Assembly (NCBI GenBank): GCA_963851295.1
Contig: CAWKOS010000001.1
Span: 186,001-250,000 of the forward strand
Source of the DNA: JAOPZW01 sp963851295
GTDB lineage: Bacteria; Actinomycetota; Thermoleophilia; Solirubrobacterales; Solirubrobacteraceae
Reading direction: 5' to 3'
Length of the DNA stretch: 64,000 nt
Numbering within the stretch: the stretch's first letter is position 1; each line of letters begins with the position of its first letter. Shown here one piece after another: positions 26,018 to 35,141 of the stretch. The position numbers were made by a program, and so were the translations under genes. Under the pieces are notes generated by a model. That model was not told where the DNA came from. It saw only the letters and a list, made by a program, of their open reading frames with translations, and did not search any database.

Positions 26018-26470
26018 CTACGCCGCGTGGGACAGCTCGAAGGCGACCGGCTCCTCGAGGGGATCGAGGGCCAGCCGCGCGGAGCGAACCGCGTAGCGCA
26101 GAGAGACGGCGCCCTCGCGATAGAGGGGGCTGATGCCGTCGAAGACCAGGCGGGAGGCCATCGCCGCGCCCTGCGGGTCGATGGGCCGGTCGTCGCCCAG
26201 GCGGGCGGCGAGGGCGACGATGTCGTCCGCGCAGGCGCGGACGTCGGAGCGGCGCAGCGGCAGCCGCGCGCTGATCGAGAACGTCTTGCGCGTCTCGTTG
26301 AGGGCGATCGCCAGCGCCTCGGCGATCCGCCGGCGCGACGCCCGCGAGCAGAGCTGCTCCGCGCGCAGCGACAGGCGCGGGTCGTGCGCCGGATCGGCGC
26401 CGTGGGCGAGGCGCTCCTCGAGGTCGGCCTGACGCCACCACGTGCGCAGCCGAAGGGCGGTTGCGTTCAT
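26018..26470 (-). CDS. Conserved-looking hypothetical protein
   Basis: Soluble 150-aa protein of no family I recognise. It is Arg/Leu/Ala-rich and mostly helical: RRIAEALAIALNETRKTF and DDIVALAARLGDDRPI look like amphipathic helices. The C-terminal part (GAAMASRLVFDGISPLYREGAVSLR) is less regular. The codon pattern supports coding. Start ATG at 26470 (another at 26473). Divergent from the sensor kinase gene across ~100 bp, so it might be controlled by that system (inference). Confidence 0.6.
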   Translation of the reverse strand: MNATALRLRTWWRQADLEERLAHGADPAHDPRLSLRAEQLCSRASRRRIAEALAIALNETRKTFSISARLPLRRSDVRACADDIVALAARLGDDRPIDPQGAAMASRLVFDGISPLYREGAVSLRYAVRSARLALDPLEEPVAFELSHAA

Positions 26471-26567
26471 CATGGCCACATCGTCGGCCTTGGGCGCCCG
26501 GTCCACCATGGGGGCCGCCCCCGATCTTCGGTTCGGAGCACTCCCCATCCGGCATGCTGTGGGCGCG

Positions 26568-27527
26568 ATGTCCCTGTTCATGCGGGTCCTGCTGGCCAAC
26601 GCGGCCGTGCTCGCGATCGCCACGCTGCTGCTGATCTTCTCGCCGGTCGAGGTCAGCGCGCCGGTGACCGACTCGCAGGCCCTGATCCTCGTCACGGGCT
26701 TCCTGGTCTCGGTGGCGCTGAGCATCGTGCTGCTGCGCGGCGTCATCGCGCCGCTGCGGCGGCTGACCGAGACGATGCGCTCCATCGACCCGCGGCGCCC
26801 CGGCCGGCGGCTGGCGATCCGCCACGCCGACGCCGACGTCAGAGCGCTCACCGGCGCCTTCAACGACATGCTCGACCGCCTCGAGGACGAGCGCCGCGAG
26901 AGCGGGCGCCGGGCGCTGCAGGCGCAGGAGGCCGAGCGCCAGCGCGTCGCGCGCGAGCTGCACGACGAGGTCGGCCAGGTGCTCACGGGCGTCGTCCTCG
27001 AGCTCGAGAACGCCGCTCGGCGGGCGAGCCCACAGGATGCCGCGCAGCTCGCCGCGGCGCGCGAGGCGGTGCGCGGGAGCCTCGAGGAGGTGCGCCGCAT
27101 CGCCCGCGAGCTGCGCCCCGAGGCGCTCGACGACCTCGGCCTGCAGAGCGCGCTGCGCTCGCTGTGCACGGCGGCCGCCGCCCATGACGACCTCCACGTC
27201 GAGCGCGAGCTCGAGCTCGAGGAGCCGGTGAGCCCCGAGGTCGAGCTCGTCGTCTATCGCGTCGCCCAGGAGAGCCTGACCAACGTCATGCGCCACGCCG
27301 GCGCCTCCGAGGTGCTCGTGGCGCTGCGCCACGTCGGCGGCGGCCTGCGCCTCGTCGTCCGCGACGACGGTCGCGGCCTGCCGCCCCGGATCAACGGCGG
27401 CGTCGGGATCGCCGGGATGCAGGAGCGCGCCCTGCACGTCGGCGGGCGCCTGAGCGTGGCCTCCCTGCCCGCGGGCGGCACCGAGGTGCGCCTCGACGTC
27501 CCCCTGCCGGAGGGCCCGGCGGCGTGA
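26568..27527 (+). CDS. Sensor histidine kinase, NarL/DegS (HisKA_3) type
   Basis: Kinase of 319 aa. Two membrane helices (about residues 5-24 and 38-56) flank a very short outside loop, then a HAMP-like linker and HisKA_3 helix EAERQRVARELHDEVGQ with phospho-acceptor His132. The ATPase domain has YRVAQESLTNVMRHAGA (N-box), RDDGRGLP and GIAGMQERA. The short loop suggests it senses within the membrane or a small ligand. It overlaps the response regulator by 4 bp; the pyrophosphatase and malic enzyme follow in the same run. Confidence 0.9.
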   Translation: MSLFMRVLLANAAVLAIATLLLIFSPVEVSAPVTDSQALILVTGFLVSVALSIVLLRGVIAPLRRLTETMRSIDPRRPGRRLAIRHADADVRALTGAFNDMLDRLEDERRESGRRALQAQEAERQRVARELHDEVGQVLTGVVLELENAARRASPQDAAQLAAAREAVRGSLEEVRRIARELRPEALDDLGLQSALRSLCTAAAAHDDLHVERELELEEPVSPEVELVVYRVAQESLTNVMRHAGASEVLVALRHVGGGLRLVVRDDGRGLPPRINGGVGIAGMQERALHVGGRLSVASLPAGGTEVRLDVPLPEGPAA

Positions 27528-28183
27528 CCGCGCCCCTGAAGACCCGGATCCTGCTCGCCGACGACCACCCGATGGTCTGCCGCGGACTGCGGATGGTCCT
27601 CGACGCCGAGCCCGACCTGACCGTGGTCGCCGAGGCCGGCGACGGCCGCGAGGCGGTGCGGATCGCGCTGGCCGAGGACGTCGACCTCGCGGTGCTCGAC
27701 GTCGCGATGCCGCACCTGACGGGGCTGCAGGCGGCGGCCGAGCTCAAGCGCCGCAAGCCCGAGCTGCGCACGCTCATGCTCTCGATGTACGACAGCGAGC
27801 AGTACTTCTTCGAGGCGCTCAAGGCCGGCGCCTCGGGCTATGTCCTGAAGAGCGCGGCCGACCGCGACCTCGTCGAGGCCTGCCGCGCGGCGATGCGCGG
27901 CGAGCCGTTCCTCTACCCCGCCGCCGTCGCGGCGCTGATCCGCGACTACCTCGATCGCGCGAGCCGCGGCGAGGCGACGCCGACCGACCCGCTCACCCCC
28001 CGCGAGCTCGAGATCGTCAAGCTGGTCGCCGAGGGGCACACGAGCGACGAGATCGCCGAGGCCCTCGTGATCGCCAGGAAGACCGTGGAGCACCACCGCA
28101 GCCACATCCTCGAGAAGCTCGGCATGCGCGACCGCGTCGAGCTCACGCGCTACGCGATCCGCCGCGGGCTCGTGGAGCCCTGA
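27524..28183 (+). CDS. Response regulator, NarL/LuxR family
   Basis: Regulator of 219 aa with an N-terminal receiver (ADDHPMV acidic pair, phospho-acceptor Asp59 in VLDVAMP, Thr/Ser and Lys in LKSAADRD) and a C-terminal LuxR-type HTH (LTPRELEIVKLVAEGHTSDEIAEAL ... VEHHRSHILEKL). The GTG start overlaps the kinase stop, so they form a pair. Likely targets include its own operon; no box could be identified. Confidence 0.92.
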   Translation: MTAPLKTRILLADDHPMVCRGLRMVLDAEPDLTVVAEAGDGREAVRIALAEDVDLAVLDVAMPHLTGLQAAAELKRRKPELRTLMLSMYDSEQYFFEALKAGASGYVLKSAADRDLVEACRAAMRGEPFLYPAAVAALIRDYLDRASRGEATPTDPLTPRELEIVKLVAEGHTSDEIAEALVIARKTVEHHRSHILEKLGMRDRVELTRYAIRRGLVEP

Positions 28184-28186
28184 GCC

Positions 28187-29818
28187 GTGGACGCGCTCCC
28201 GGTCATCTACGTCACGGGCCATCGCAACCCCGACACCGACTCGATCGCGTCGGCGATCGGCTACGCCGAGCTCAAGCGGCGCCTCGACCCGCGCCACGAC
28301 TACGTCCCCGTGCGCCTCGGCGAGGTCAACGCGCAGACCGCCTGGGTGCTCGAGCGCAGCGGCGCCGAGGCGCCGGCGCCGCTGGACCACGTGATGCTGC
28401 GCGTGGGCGACGTGATGCGCGCCAGCTTCCCGTCGGCCAGCCACCGCGAGCCGATCCGCCGCGTCGGGCGCGCGATGGCCCGCGAGGACCTCGAGCTCAT
28501 GCCGATCGTCGACGACGACGGCGCCCTGGTGGGCGTGATGACCGAGCGCACGCTGGCCCGCCGCTACGTCCGCGAGTCGCGCGAGCCGACCAGCCTGGCC
28601 GACGCGGCCGCCTCGGTGCGCGCGATCGTCGAGGTCACCGAGGGCCGCCTCGTCGCCGGCGAGGAGCGCGAGATCGACGGCCGCGTCTGGGTGCTCGCGA
28701 TGGCGGTCGACTCGCTGCCCGGCGAGATCGGCGCGGGCGACGTCGTCGTGGTCGGCGACCGGCCCGACGCGCAGCGGCGCGCGATCGAGCTCGGCGTCGC
28801 CCTGCTCGTCACGAGCAACGACACGGTGCCCTCCGACGACGTGCTCGCCCTCGCCGCCGAGCGCGGCACCATCGTCGTCTCCTCGCCGCTGGACAGCTAC
28901 GTGACGAGCCGGATGGTCACGCTCTCGGCGCCCTGCCGCGCGCTGATGAACGCCGAGCCGCTGACCGTGCGCCCCGACGACCTGCTCGCCGACGTGGCCG
29001 AGCAGATCAAGGCGATGGACTACCGGGCGGCGATCGCGGTCGACGGCGGCCGCCGGCCGCTGGGGGTCATCACCCACGCCGAGCTCGTCGACCCGACGCC
29101 GCGGCGCGTCCTGCTCGTCGACCACGCCGAGGAGGCCCAGAGCGTGTCCGGGATCGGGCAGGCCGAGATCGTCGAGATCCTCGACCACCACCACATCGGC
29201 TCGATCGAGACCAAGGTCCCGGTCACCGCGACCTTCGACCCGGTCGGCTCGACCGCGACGCTGGTCGTCGAGCGCTTCCGCCAGAACGGCATGGAGCCCA
29301 CGCCCTCGACCGCGACGATGCTCCTCGGCGCGGTGCTCTCGGACACCGTGATCCTCAACTCGCCGACCACGACCGAGCGCGACCGCACCGTGGTCGAGTA
29401 CCTCGAGCGCGTGCTGGCGGTCGACGCGACCGAGTTCGGGCGGGCGATGTTCGAGGCGACCTCCGACGTGTCGAGCGTGGACGCCGACGAGATCGTGCGC
29501 CGCGACGCCAAGGAGTACCCGGTCGGTGAGGGGCACACGATCTGCATCGCCCAGATCGAGACCGTCGGCCAGGGGATCCTCGAGCGCCACGACGAGCTGC
29601 TCGAGGCCCTCGCGCGCCTGCGCGAGGCCAAGGGCTACCTTCTCTGCGCCCTGATGGTCACCGACATCCTCAGCAAGAGCACGAAGATGCTGGTCGCGGG
29701 CGACGTGACGCCGCTGGAGCGCGTCTTCGCCCAGCCGGCCGCCGACGGCATGCTCGACCTCCCCGGCGTGATGAGCCGCAAGAAGCAGGTCGCCCCCAAG
29801 CTCCTGGCCGCGCTGTGA
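28187..29818 (+). CDS. ppaC: Manganese-dependent (family II) inorganic pyrophosphatase with CBS-DRTGG insert
   Basis: DHH-family phosphoesterase of 543 aa hydrolysing pyrophosphate. Metal motifs: GHRNPDTDSI (His12, Asp16, Asp18) at the N-terminus, the DHH motif in EILDHHHIG, and the C-terminal DHHA2 substrate domain ending VMSRKKQVAPKL. Between the DHH halves are CBS motifs (VGDVMRASFPSAS ... LELMPIVDDDGALVGVMTERTL and CRALMNAEPLTVRPDD...) and a DRTGG-like middle, about 240 residues, as in nucleotide-regulated clostridial enzymes. GTG start 3 bp after the regulator and 4-bp overlap with the malic enzyme, so energy-state control of both enzymes is plausible. Confidence 0.9.
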   Translation: MDALPVIYVTGHRNPDTDSIASAIGYAELKRRLDPRHDYVPVRLGEVNAQTAWVLERSGAEAPAPLDHVMLRVGDVMRASFPSASHREPIRRVGRAMAREDLELMPIVDDDGALVGVMTERTLARRYVRESREPTSLADAAASVRAIVEVTEGRLVAGEEREIDGRVWVLAMAVDSLPGEIGAGDVVVVGDRPDAQRRAIELGVALLVTSNDTVPSDDVLALAAERGTIVVSSPLDSYVTSRMVTLSAPCRALMNAEPLTVRPDDLLADVAEQIKAMDYRAAIAVDGGRRPLGVITHAELVDPTPRRVLLVDHAEEAQSVSGIGQAEIVEILDHHHIGSIETKVPVTATFDPVGSTATLVVERFRQNGMEPTPSTATMLLGAVLSDTVILNSPTTTERDRTVVEYLERVLAVDATEFGRAMFEATSDVSSVDADEIVRRDAKEYPVGEGHTICIAQIETVGQGILERHDELLEALARLREAKGYLLCALMVTDILSKSTKMLVAGDVTPLERVFAQPAADGMLDLPGVMSRKKQVAPKLLAAL

Positions 29819-31257
29819 GCGCGGGCCCGCAGCCCTCGGCGTCCTACAGCGTCACGATCCGCGTCCAGCTCCCGCACACCGCGGGCTCGTTCGCGCGCGT
29901 GGCGGGCGCGATCGGCGACACCGGCGCGATCCTCGGCGCCATCGACCTCGTGCGCGTCGAGGACGGGCGCGTCGTGCGCGACGTCACCGTCGCGTGTGCC
30001 GACGTCGCCCACGGCGAGGCGGTCGTCGCGGCGATCGAGGCGCTCGAGGGCGTCTCGGTCCAGAGCGTCTCGGACCGGACCTTCCTCATGCATCGCGGCG
30101 GCAAGCTCGTCGTCGAGCCGAAGATCCCGATCACGACGCGCGACGACCTCTCGATGGCCTACACGCCCGGCGTGGCGCGGGTGTCCTCGGCCATCGCCGA
30201 GGACCCGGCCAAGGCATGGACGCTGACCATCAAGGGCAACGCGGTCGCGGTCGTCACCGACGGGACCGCCGTCCTCGGCCTCGGCGACATCGGCCCGGCC
30301 GCCGCCATGCCGGTCATGGAGGGCAAGGCGATGCTCTTCAAGCAGTTCGCCGGCGTCGACGCCTTCCCGCTGTGCCTGGACACCAAGGACGCCGACGCGA
30401 TCGTCGCCTTCGTCAAGGCCGTGGCGCCCGGCTTCGGGGGCATCAACCTGGAGGACATCGCCGCGCCGCGCTGCTTCGAGATCGAGCGCCGGCTGCGCGC
30501 CGAGCTCGACATCCCCGTCTTCCACGACGACCAGCACGGCACCGCGATCGTCGTCCTGGCCGCGCTCGTCAACGCGCTGCGGGTGGTCGGCAAGACGCCG
30601 GGCGAGATCAAGGTCGTCGTCGTGGGCGCGGGCGCGGCGGGCGTCGCGTGCGCCGAGATCATCCTCGCCCACGGCGTGCAGAACCTCATCGTGTGCGACA
30701 TCGACGGCGCGCTGTACCCCGGGCGCCCGGAGCTCGACCCCGAGCGCGCCGCGCTCGCGGCGCGCACGAACCCCGGCGGCGAGCGCGGGATGGCCAACGA
30801 CGTCCTGCGCGGGGCCGACGTCCTTATCGGCGTCTCGGGCCCGGGCGCGGTGTCGGCGGACGCGATCCGCACCATGGCGCCCGAGGCCGTCGTCTTCGCG
30901 ATGGCCAACCCGATCCCCGAGGTCGCGCCCGAGGACGTCCGCGACGACGTGGCGATCATGGCCACGGGGCGCTCGGACTACCCCAACCAGATCAACAACG
31001 TGCTCGCCTTCCCCGGCGTCTTCCGGGGCGCGCTGGACATCCGCGCCTCGACGATCAACGAGGCGATGGAGCTCGCGGCCGCGCGCGCCATCGCGGGCGT
31101 GATCGCCGACGACGAGCTGCACGCCGACTACATCATCCCGAGCGTCTTCAACCGCGACGTGGTCGAGGCGGTCGCCGCCGCGGTGGCCGAGGCGGGGACG
31201 CGCAGCGGGGTGGCCAGGCGGCCGGTCGGTTCGCCGGCGGCCCAGCCCGGCGCGTAG
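29815..31257 (+). CDS. NAD(P)-dependent malic enzyme with N-terminal ACT domain
   Basis: Malic enzyme of 480 aa, oxidising malate to pyruvate and CO2. Residues ~10-85 form an ACT domain (VTIRVQLPHTAGSFARVAGAIGDTGAILG), an amino-acid-sensing module. The catalytic part has YTPGVARV, KGNAVAVVTDGTAVLGLGDIG, the metal-binding NLEDIAAPRCFEIE and FHDDQHGTA, and the nucleotide fold VVVGAGAAGVACAEI. The GTG start overlaps the pyrophosphatase stop. Last gene of the kinase-regulator-pyrophosphatase run. Confidence 0.92.
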   Translation: MSAGPQPSASYSVTIRVQLPHTAGSFARVAGAIGDTGAILGAIDLVRVEDGRVVRDVTVACADVAHGEAVVAAIEALEGVSVQSVSDRTFLMHRGGKLVVEPKIPITTRDDLSMAYTPGVARVSSAIAEDPAKAWTLTIKGNAVAVVTDGTAVLGLGDIGPAAAMPVMEGKAMLFKQFAGVDAFPLCLDTKDADAIVAFVKAVAPGFGGINLEDIAAPRCFEIERRLRAELDIPVFHDDQHGTAIVVLAALVNALRVVGKTPGEIKVVVVGAGAAGVACAEIILAHGVQNLIVCDIDGALYPGRPELDPERAALAARTNPGGERGMANDVLRGADVLIGVSGPGAVSADAIRTMAPEAVVFAMANPIPEVAPEDVRDDVAIMATGRSDYPNQINNVLAFPGVFRGALDIRASTINEAMELAAARAIAGVIADDELHADYIIPSVFNRDVVEAVAAAVAEAGTRSGVARRPVGSPAAQPGA

Positions 31258-31292
31258 GGCGGCCGCTGGCGCGCGCGCCGGCCGCGCCGCCC

Positions 31293-31343
31293 GGGGGTGG
31301 GCGACCTTGGGGGTCATAGTGACCCCCAATGGAGCCCACCCCC
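31293..31343. terminator. Long hairpin between convergent malic enzyme and aminotransferase genes
   Basis: Inner perfect 10-bp stem TTGGGGGTCA (31307-31316), loop TAG, complement 31320-31329. After a 4x4 mismatched segment a second 10-bp stem GGGGGTGGGC (31293-31302) pairs with 31334-31343. This is the strongest hairpin in the 181-bp gap. It probably ends transcription of the plus-strand operon, and perhaps both ways. CTCGGCGG-G-CCGCCGAG right after it is a further small palindrome. Confidence 0.6.
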
Positions 31344-31364
31344 CTCGGCGGGCCGCCGAGTCGC

Positions 31365-31388
31365 GAAGAAAGGCGCACGGTTTGCGCC
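31365..31388 (-). terminator. Rho-independent terminator of the aminotransferase gene
   Basis: On the minus strand GGCGCA-AACCG-TGCGCC (31372-31388) is followed at once by TTTCTTC (31365-31371). The stem plus U-rich tail lies about 50 bp past the aminotransferase stop. Confidence 0.6.
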
Positions 31389-31438
31389 CTCCTTCCCTCG
31401 CTGCCGCGCCGCGTGGCGCCGCGCGCGCCAGCGGAGGA

Positions 31439-32611
31439 TCAGGCGCCCACCGCGGCGAGGAACTCCCCCATCCGCTCCAGCGCGCGCGACAGGTTCTCCT
31501 GCGAGTTGGCGTAGGACAGGCGCAGGTTGTCGACCCCGACCTCGCCGAACGCCGTCCCGGCGAGCACCGCGACGCCGGCCTCCTCGAGCAGGCGGTCGGC
31601 CAGGACGTCGGCCTCCAGGGGCGTGGCGCCCACGTTGGGGAACGCGTAGAACGCCCCGCGCGGGACGCGGCACGACACGCCCGGCAGCGCGTTGAGCCCC
31701 GCGACCACGAGGTCGCGGCGGGCCGCGAACTCCGCGACCATCGCCTCGACGTCGTCCTGCGGGCCCGTCAGCGCCGCGACGCCGGCGTGCTGGACGAAGG
31801 GCGGCACGCACGAGGTCGAGTTGACGAAGAACCGGGTCAGAGGCTCGACGAGCTCCTCGGGGACGGCGGCGTAGCCGCAGCGCCAGCCGGTCATCGCGTA
31901 GGTCTTCGAGAAGCTGTCGAGCAGGATCGTGCGCTCGAGCATCCCCGGCTCGCTCGCGATCGAGGCGAACGGGTCGCCGTAGACCAGGCGCGAGTAGACC
32001 TCGTCGGAGAGCACCCACGCGGGCGTCTCGAGGATCGCCTCGGCGGCGGCGCCCAGGTCGGCGGCCGGGGTCAGCCCGCCGGTCGGGTTCTGGGGCGAGT
32101 TGAGGATCACGAGCCGGGTCCGGTCGCTCAGCCGCTCGCTCAGCTCGTCGACGTCGAAGCCGAAGTCGCGCTCCTCGCGCAGCGGCAGCGCCACCGGCGT
32201 CGCCCCCGCCCAGCGGATCGCCGACTCGTAGATCGGGAAGCCGGGATCGGGATAGACCACCTCGTCGCCGGGCTCGCAGGTGGCCAGGATCGTGAAGAAG
32301 AGGAAGGGCTTGGCGCCGTTGGCGACGAGCACGCTCCCGGGTGCGACCTCGACGCCGCGGGTGCGCGAGAGCTCGGCCGCCGCCGCCTCGCGCAGCTCCG
32401 CGATCCCCGCCGCGGGGCAGTAGTGCGTCTCGCCCGCGCGCAGCGCCGCGACCGCGGCGTCGGTGATGTGCGCCGGCGTGTCGAAGTCGGGCTCGCCGAT
32501 CTCGAGGTGGATGATGTCGCGCCCGGCGCGCTCCATCGCCTTCGCGCGCGCCAGGACGGAGAACGCGGTCTCGGTTCCGAGCCGCGCCACGCCGGAGGCC
32601 AGGAGGGTCAT
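31439..32611 (-). CDS. PLP-dependent class I/II aminotransferase
   Basis: Fold-type I aminotransferase of 390 aa. The PLP Lys lies in DSFSKTYAMTGWRCGY, with NSPQNPTGG, the SDEVYSRLVY Asp/Tyr pair and the C-terminal substrate Arg region (VGVDNLRLSYA). It resembles aspartate/aromatic aminotransferases of the AspC/DapL-like group; the exact amino acid is not clear. I place the start at ATG 32611 (MTLLASGVARLGTETAFSVL) rather than upstream codons. Divergent from the cyclase-type gene with 35 bp between. Confidence 0.87.
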   Translation of the reverse strand: MTLLASGVARLGTETAFSVLARAKAMERAGRDIIHLEIGEPDFDTPAHITDAAVAALRAGETHYCPAAGIAELREAAAAELSRTRGVEVAPGSVLVANGAKPFLFFTILATCEPGDEVVYPDPGFPIYESAIRWAGATPVALPLREERDFGFDVDELSERLSDRTRLVILNSPQNPTGGLTPAADLGAAAEAILETPAWVLSDEVYSRLVYGDPFASIASEPGMLERTILLDSFSKTYAMTGWRCGYAAVPEELVEPLTRFFVNSTSCVPPFVQHAGVAALTGPQDDVEAMVAEFAARRDLVVAGLNALPGVSCRVPRGAFYAFPNVGATPLEADVLADRLLEEAGVAVLAGTAFGEVGVDNLRLSYANSQENLSRALERMGEFLAAVGA

Positions 32612-32646
32612 TCGCGAACCTTCGCACAGCCCGTCAGGATGGAAGG

Positions 32647-33847
32647 GTGGCTGCAACCACCGGCGCAACCGTCACCGTCGTCTTCGCGGACGTCGAAGGA
32701 TCGACCGAGATGCTCGAGCGCCTCGGCCAGGCGCGCTGGCTGCGCGCGCTCTCCGAGTACGAGGAGCTGCTCAACAACCGCCTGCAGCGCCACGGGGGCA
32801 CGCTCGTCAAGGCGCTCGGCGACGGCCACCTGCTCGCCTTCCCCAGCGCCAACGCCGCGCTGCGCTGCGCCGTCGACGTCCAGCGCTCGCTGCCGCTCGA
32901 CAGCGCGCCGGACCTGCGCGTGCGCATGGGCCTGCACACCGGCGAGCCGGTCGCCCTCGAGGACGACCTCCACGGGCGCACCGTGGTCAAGGCCTCGCGG
33001 ATCGCCGACCTCGCCCACGGCGGCGAGGTGGTCGTCTCGGGCATCGTCCGCGAGCTCGCCGAGACCGACGCCGACCTCGAGGAGGAGATTCTGGTTCGAG
33101 GACGAGCGCTCGGTCGAGCTGCGCGGCCTGCGCGGGCGCCACCTCGTCCTCTCGGCGCACTGGCACACCGGCGAGCAGCGGACGATCCGCGTCGTCATCG
33201 CCGACGACTCGGCGATCGTGCGCGACGGCGTCGCCGCGCTGCTGCGCGAGTGCGGCGTCCACGTCGCGGGCCTCGCGACCGACCCGGACTCCCTGTATCG
33301 CGAGATCGAGCGCCACCAGCCCGACGTCGCCCTCGTCGACATCCGCATGCCGCCGACGGGCACCAACGAGGGGCTCGTCGCCGCCGAGCACATCGGCCGC
33401 GCCTACCCCGGCGTCGGCGTCCTCGTCCTCTCGCAGTACCTCGAGCTCGCCTACGCGCTGCGCCTCGTCGAGGACCGCGAGGCGCGCCGCGGGTACCTGC
33501 TCAAGGACCGCGTGAGCGAGATCGAGACCCTGCTCGACGCCGTGCGCCGCGTCGCCCACGGCGGCACCGTGGTCGATCCGGCGATCGTCGAGGGCCTCGT
33601 CGCGCGCGCCAACGCGACCACCACCGGCCCCCTCGCCAGCCTCAGCGACGGTGAGCGCGAGGTCCTCGGCCTCATCGCCGAGGGGCTCTCAGACGAGGCG
33701 ATCGCCGAGCGCCTGTCGACCACGCGCGACGCGGTCGAGGCCGACGCCGGCGAGATCTTCGTCAAGCTCGGCCTCGCCGACGAGCCCGCGGCCGACCGCC
33801 GCGTGGCGGCCGTCCTCACCTACCTGCGGGCGACGGCTCAGGGCTGA
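32647..33847 (+). pseudogene. Class III nucleotide cyclase domain fused to receiver-HTH, interrupted by a one-base frameshift
   Basis: From the GTG at 32647, residues ~1-150 form a class III cyclase domain: VTVVFADVEGSTEMLERL and LVKALGDGHLLAFPSA carry the metal Asp residues, then RVRMGLHTGEP and GRTVVKASRIADLA. At about 33088 an extra A (GAG-A-TTCTGG) shifts the frame; the next frame continues FWFEDERSVELRGLRGRH, then a receiver (IRVVIADDSAIVRDG; Asp in VALVDIRMPP) and a LuxR-like HTH (LSDGEREVLGLIAEGLSDEAIAERL) to 33847. No ATG/GTG starts the receiver alone. If repaired it is one ~399-aa protein. Real mutation, recoding site or sequencing error. Confidence 0.75.
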
Positions 33848-33866
33848 GCGTTAGGCTCGGCGGCCG

Positions 33867-35039
33867 ATGCGGACGCAGGTGGGAATCGTCGGCGCAGGGC
33901 CCGCCGGACTGACCCTCGCGCAGCTCTTGGCGCGCGCGGGGATCGAGTCGGTGGTACTCGAGAGCCGCAGCCGCGAGTACTGCGAGAAGCGCGTCCGCGC
34001 CGGCGTCCTCGAGCAGGGCACCGTCGAGCTCCTGCGCGACGCCGGCGTCGGCGAGCGCATGGACCGCGAGGGCATCGTCCACGGCGGGATCCACCTGCAG
34101 TTCGATGGCGAGCGCCACCACATCCCGATGGACGAGCTCACCGGCGGGCGCTCGATCGTCATCTACGGACAGACCGAGGTGGTCAAGGACCTCATCGCCA
34201 CCCGCGTCGGCGAAGGGCTCCCGCTGCACTTCGAGGTCGACGGCGTCGCCGTCCACGACGTCGAGCGCGACCGCCCGCGGATCGCCTTCGCCCACGACGG
34301 CGCCGAGCACGAGCTCGTCTGCGACGTCGTCGCCGGCTGCGACGGCTTCCATGGCGTGTGCCGCCCGACGATCCCCGACGGCGTGCTGCGCACCTTCATG
34401 CGCGACTACCCCTACGGCTGGCTCGGGATCCTCGCCCGCGTCGCGCCGTCGATGGACGAGCTCGTCTACACGCACTCCGACCGCGGCTTCGCGCTCCTCT
34501 CGCTGCGCTCGCCCGAGCTCTCGCGCTACTACGTCCAGGTCGCCCACGACGAGGACATCGACGCGTGGCCCGACGAGCGCATCTGGGAGGAGCTGCAGCG
34601 GCGCACGGCGCTCGACGGGTGGACGCTCAACGACGGGCCGATCGTCGAGAAGGGCGTCACCGGCATGCGCAGCTTCGTGTGCGAGCCGCTGCAGCACGGC
34701 AACCTCTTCCTTGCGGGCGACGCGGGCCACATCGTCCCGCCCACCGGCGCCAAGGGCCTGAACCTCGCCATCCACGACGTCCGCGTGCTCGCCGAGGCGC
34801 TCGTGGCCTTCTACGGGACCGGCTCGCGCGAGCTCCTCGACGCCTACTCGGCCGAATGCCTGCGCCGGGTGTGGCGCGCCGAGCACTTCTCATGGTGGAT
34901 GACGACGATGCTCCACCTCCCGCCCGACGCCGACCCGTTCACGATCAAGCTCCAGCAGTCGCAGCTTCGCTACGTGACGAGCTCGCAGGCGATGGCCACC
35001 TCGCTGGCCGAGAACTACACGGGCCTGATCGAGGTCTGA
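33867..35039 (+). CDS. pobA: 4-hydroxybenzoate 3-monooxygenase
   Basis: Flavoprotein hydroxylase of 390 aa, close to the family's ~394 aa, making protocatechuate from 4-hydroxybenzoate with NAD(P)H and O2. FAD motif VGIVGAGPAGLTLAQLL at residues 5-21, ESRSREYCEKRVRAGVLEQGTVELL (substrate-side), DG motif CDGFHGVCRPTIP and second FAD motif LFLAGDAGHIVPPTGAKGLNLA are all present. It follows the cyclase-type gene by 19 bp. No protocatechuate ring-cleavage gene is in the window. Confidence 0.92.
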   Translation: MRTQVGIVGAGPAGLTLAQLLARAGIESVVLESRSREYCEKRVRAGVLEQGTVELLRDAGVGERMDREGIVHGGIHLQFDGERHHIPMDELTGGRSIVIYGQTEVVKDLIATRVGEGLPLHFEVDGVAVHDVERDRPRIAFAHDGAEHELVCDVVAGCDGFHGVCRPTIPDGVLRTFMRDYPYGWLGILARVAPSMDELVYTHSDRGFALLSLRSPELSRYYVQVAHDEDIDAWPDERIWEELQRRTALDGWTLNDGPIVEKGVTGMRSFVCEPLQHGNLFLAGDAGHIVPPTGAKGLNLAIHDVRVLAEALVAFYGTGSRELLDAYSAECLRRVWRAEHFSWWMTTMLHLPPDADPFTIKLQQSQLRYVTSSQAMATSLAENYTGLIEV

Positions 35040-35051
35040 GCGGGGGTAAGG

Positions 35052-35067
35052 GGTGCCCTCGGGCGCC
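35052..35067 (+). terminator. Hairpin downstream of pobA
   Basis: GGTGCCC (35052-35058), loop TC, GGGCGCC (35061-35067): seven pairs with one G-T, located 13 bp after the pobA stop. No U-run. Surrounding bases extend partial pairing. Likely contributes to termination. Confidence 0.4.
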
Positions 35068-35141
35068 TAAGGCCCCGCCCCCCGGCGATCGGCTCCAAAC
35101 GCCCGATGTGCCGGGCGGCCGGCCGGCGGATCATGGTCGGC

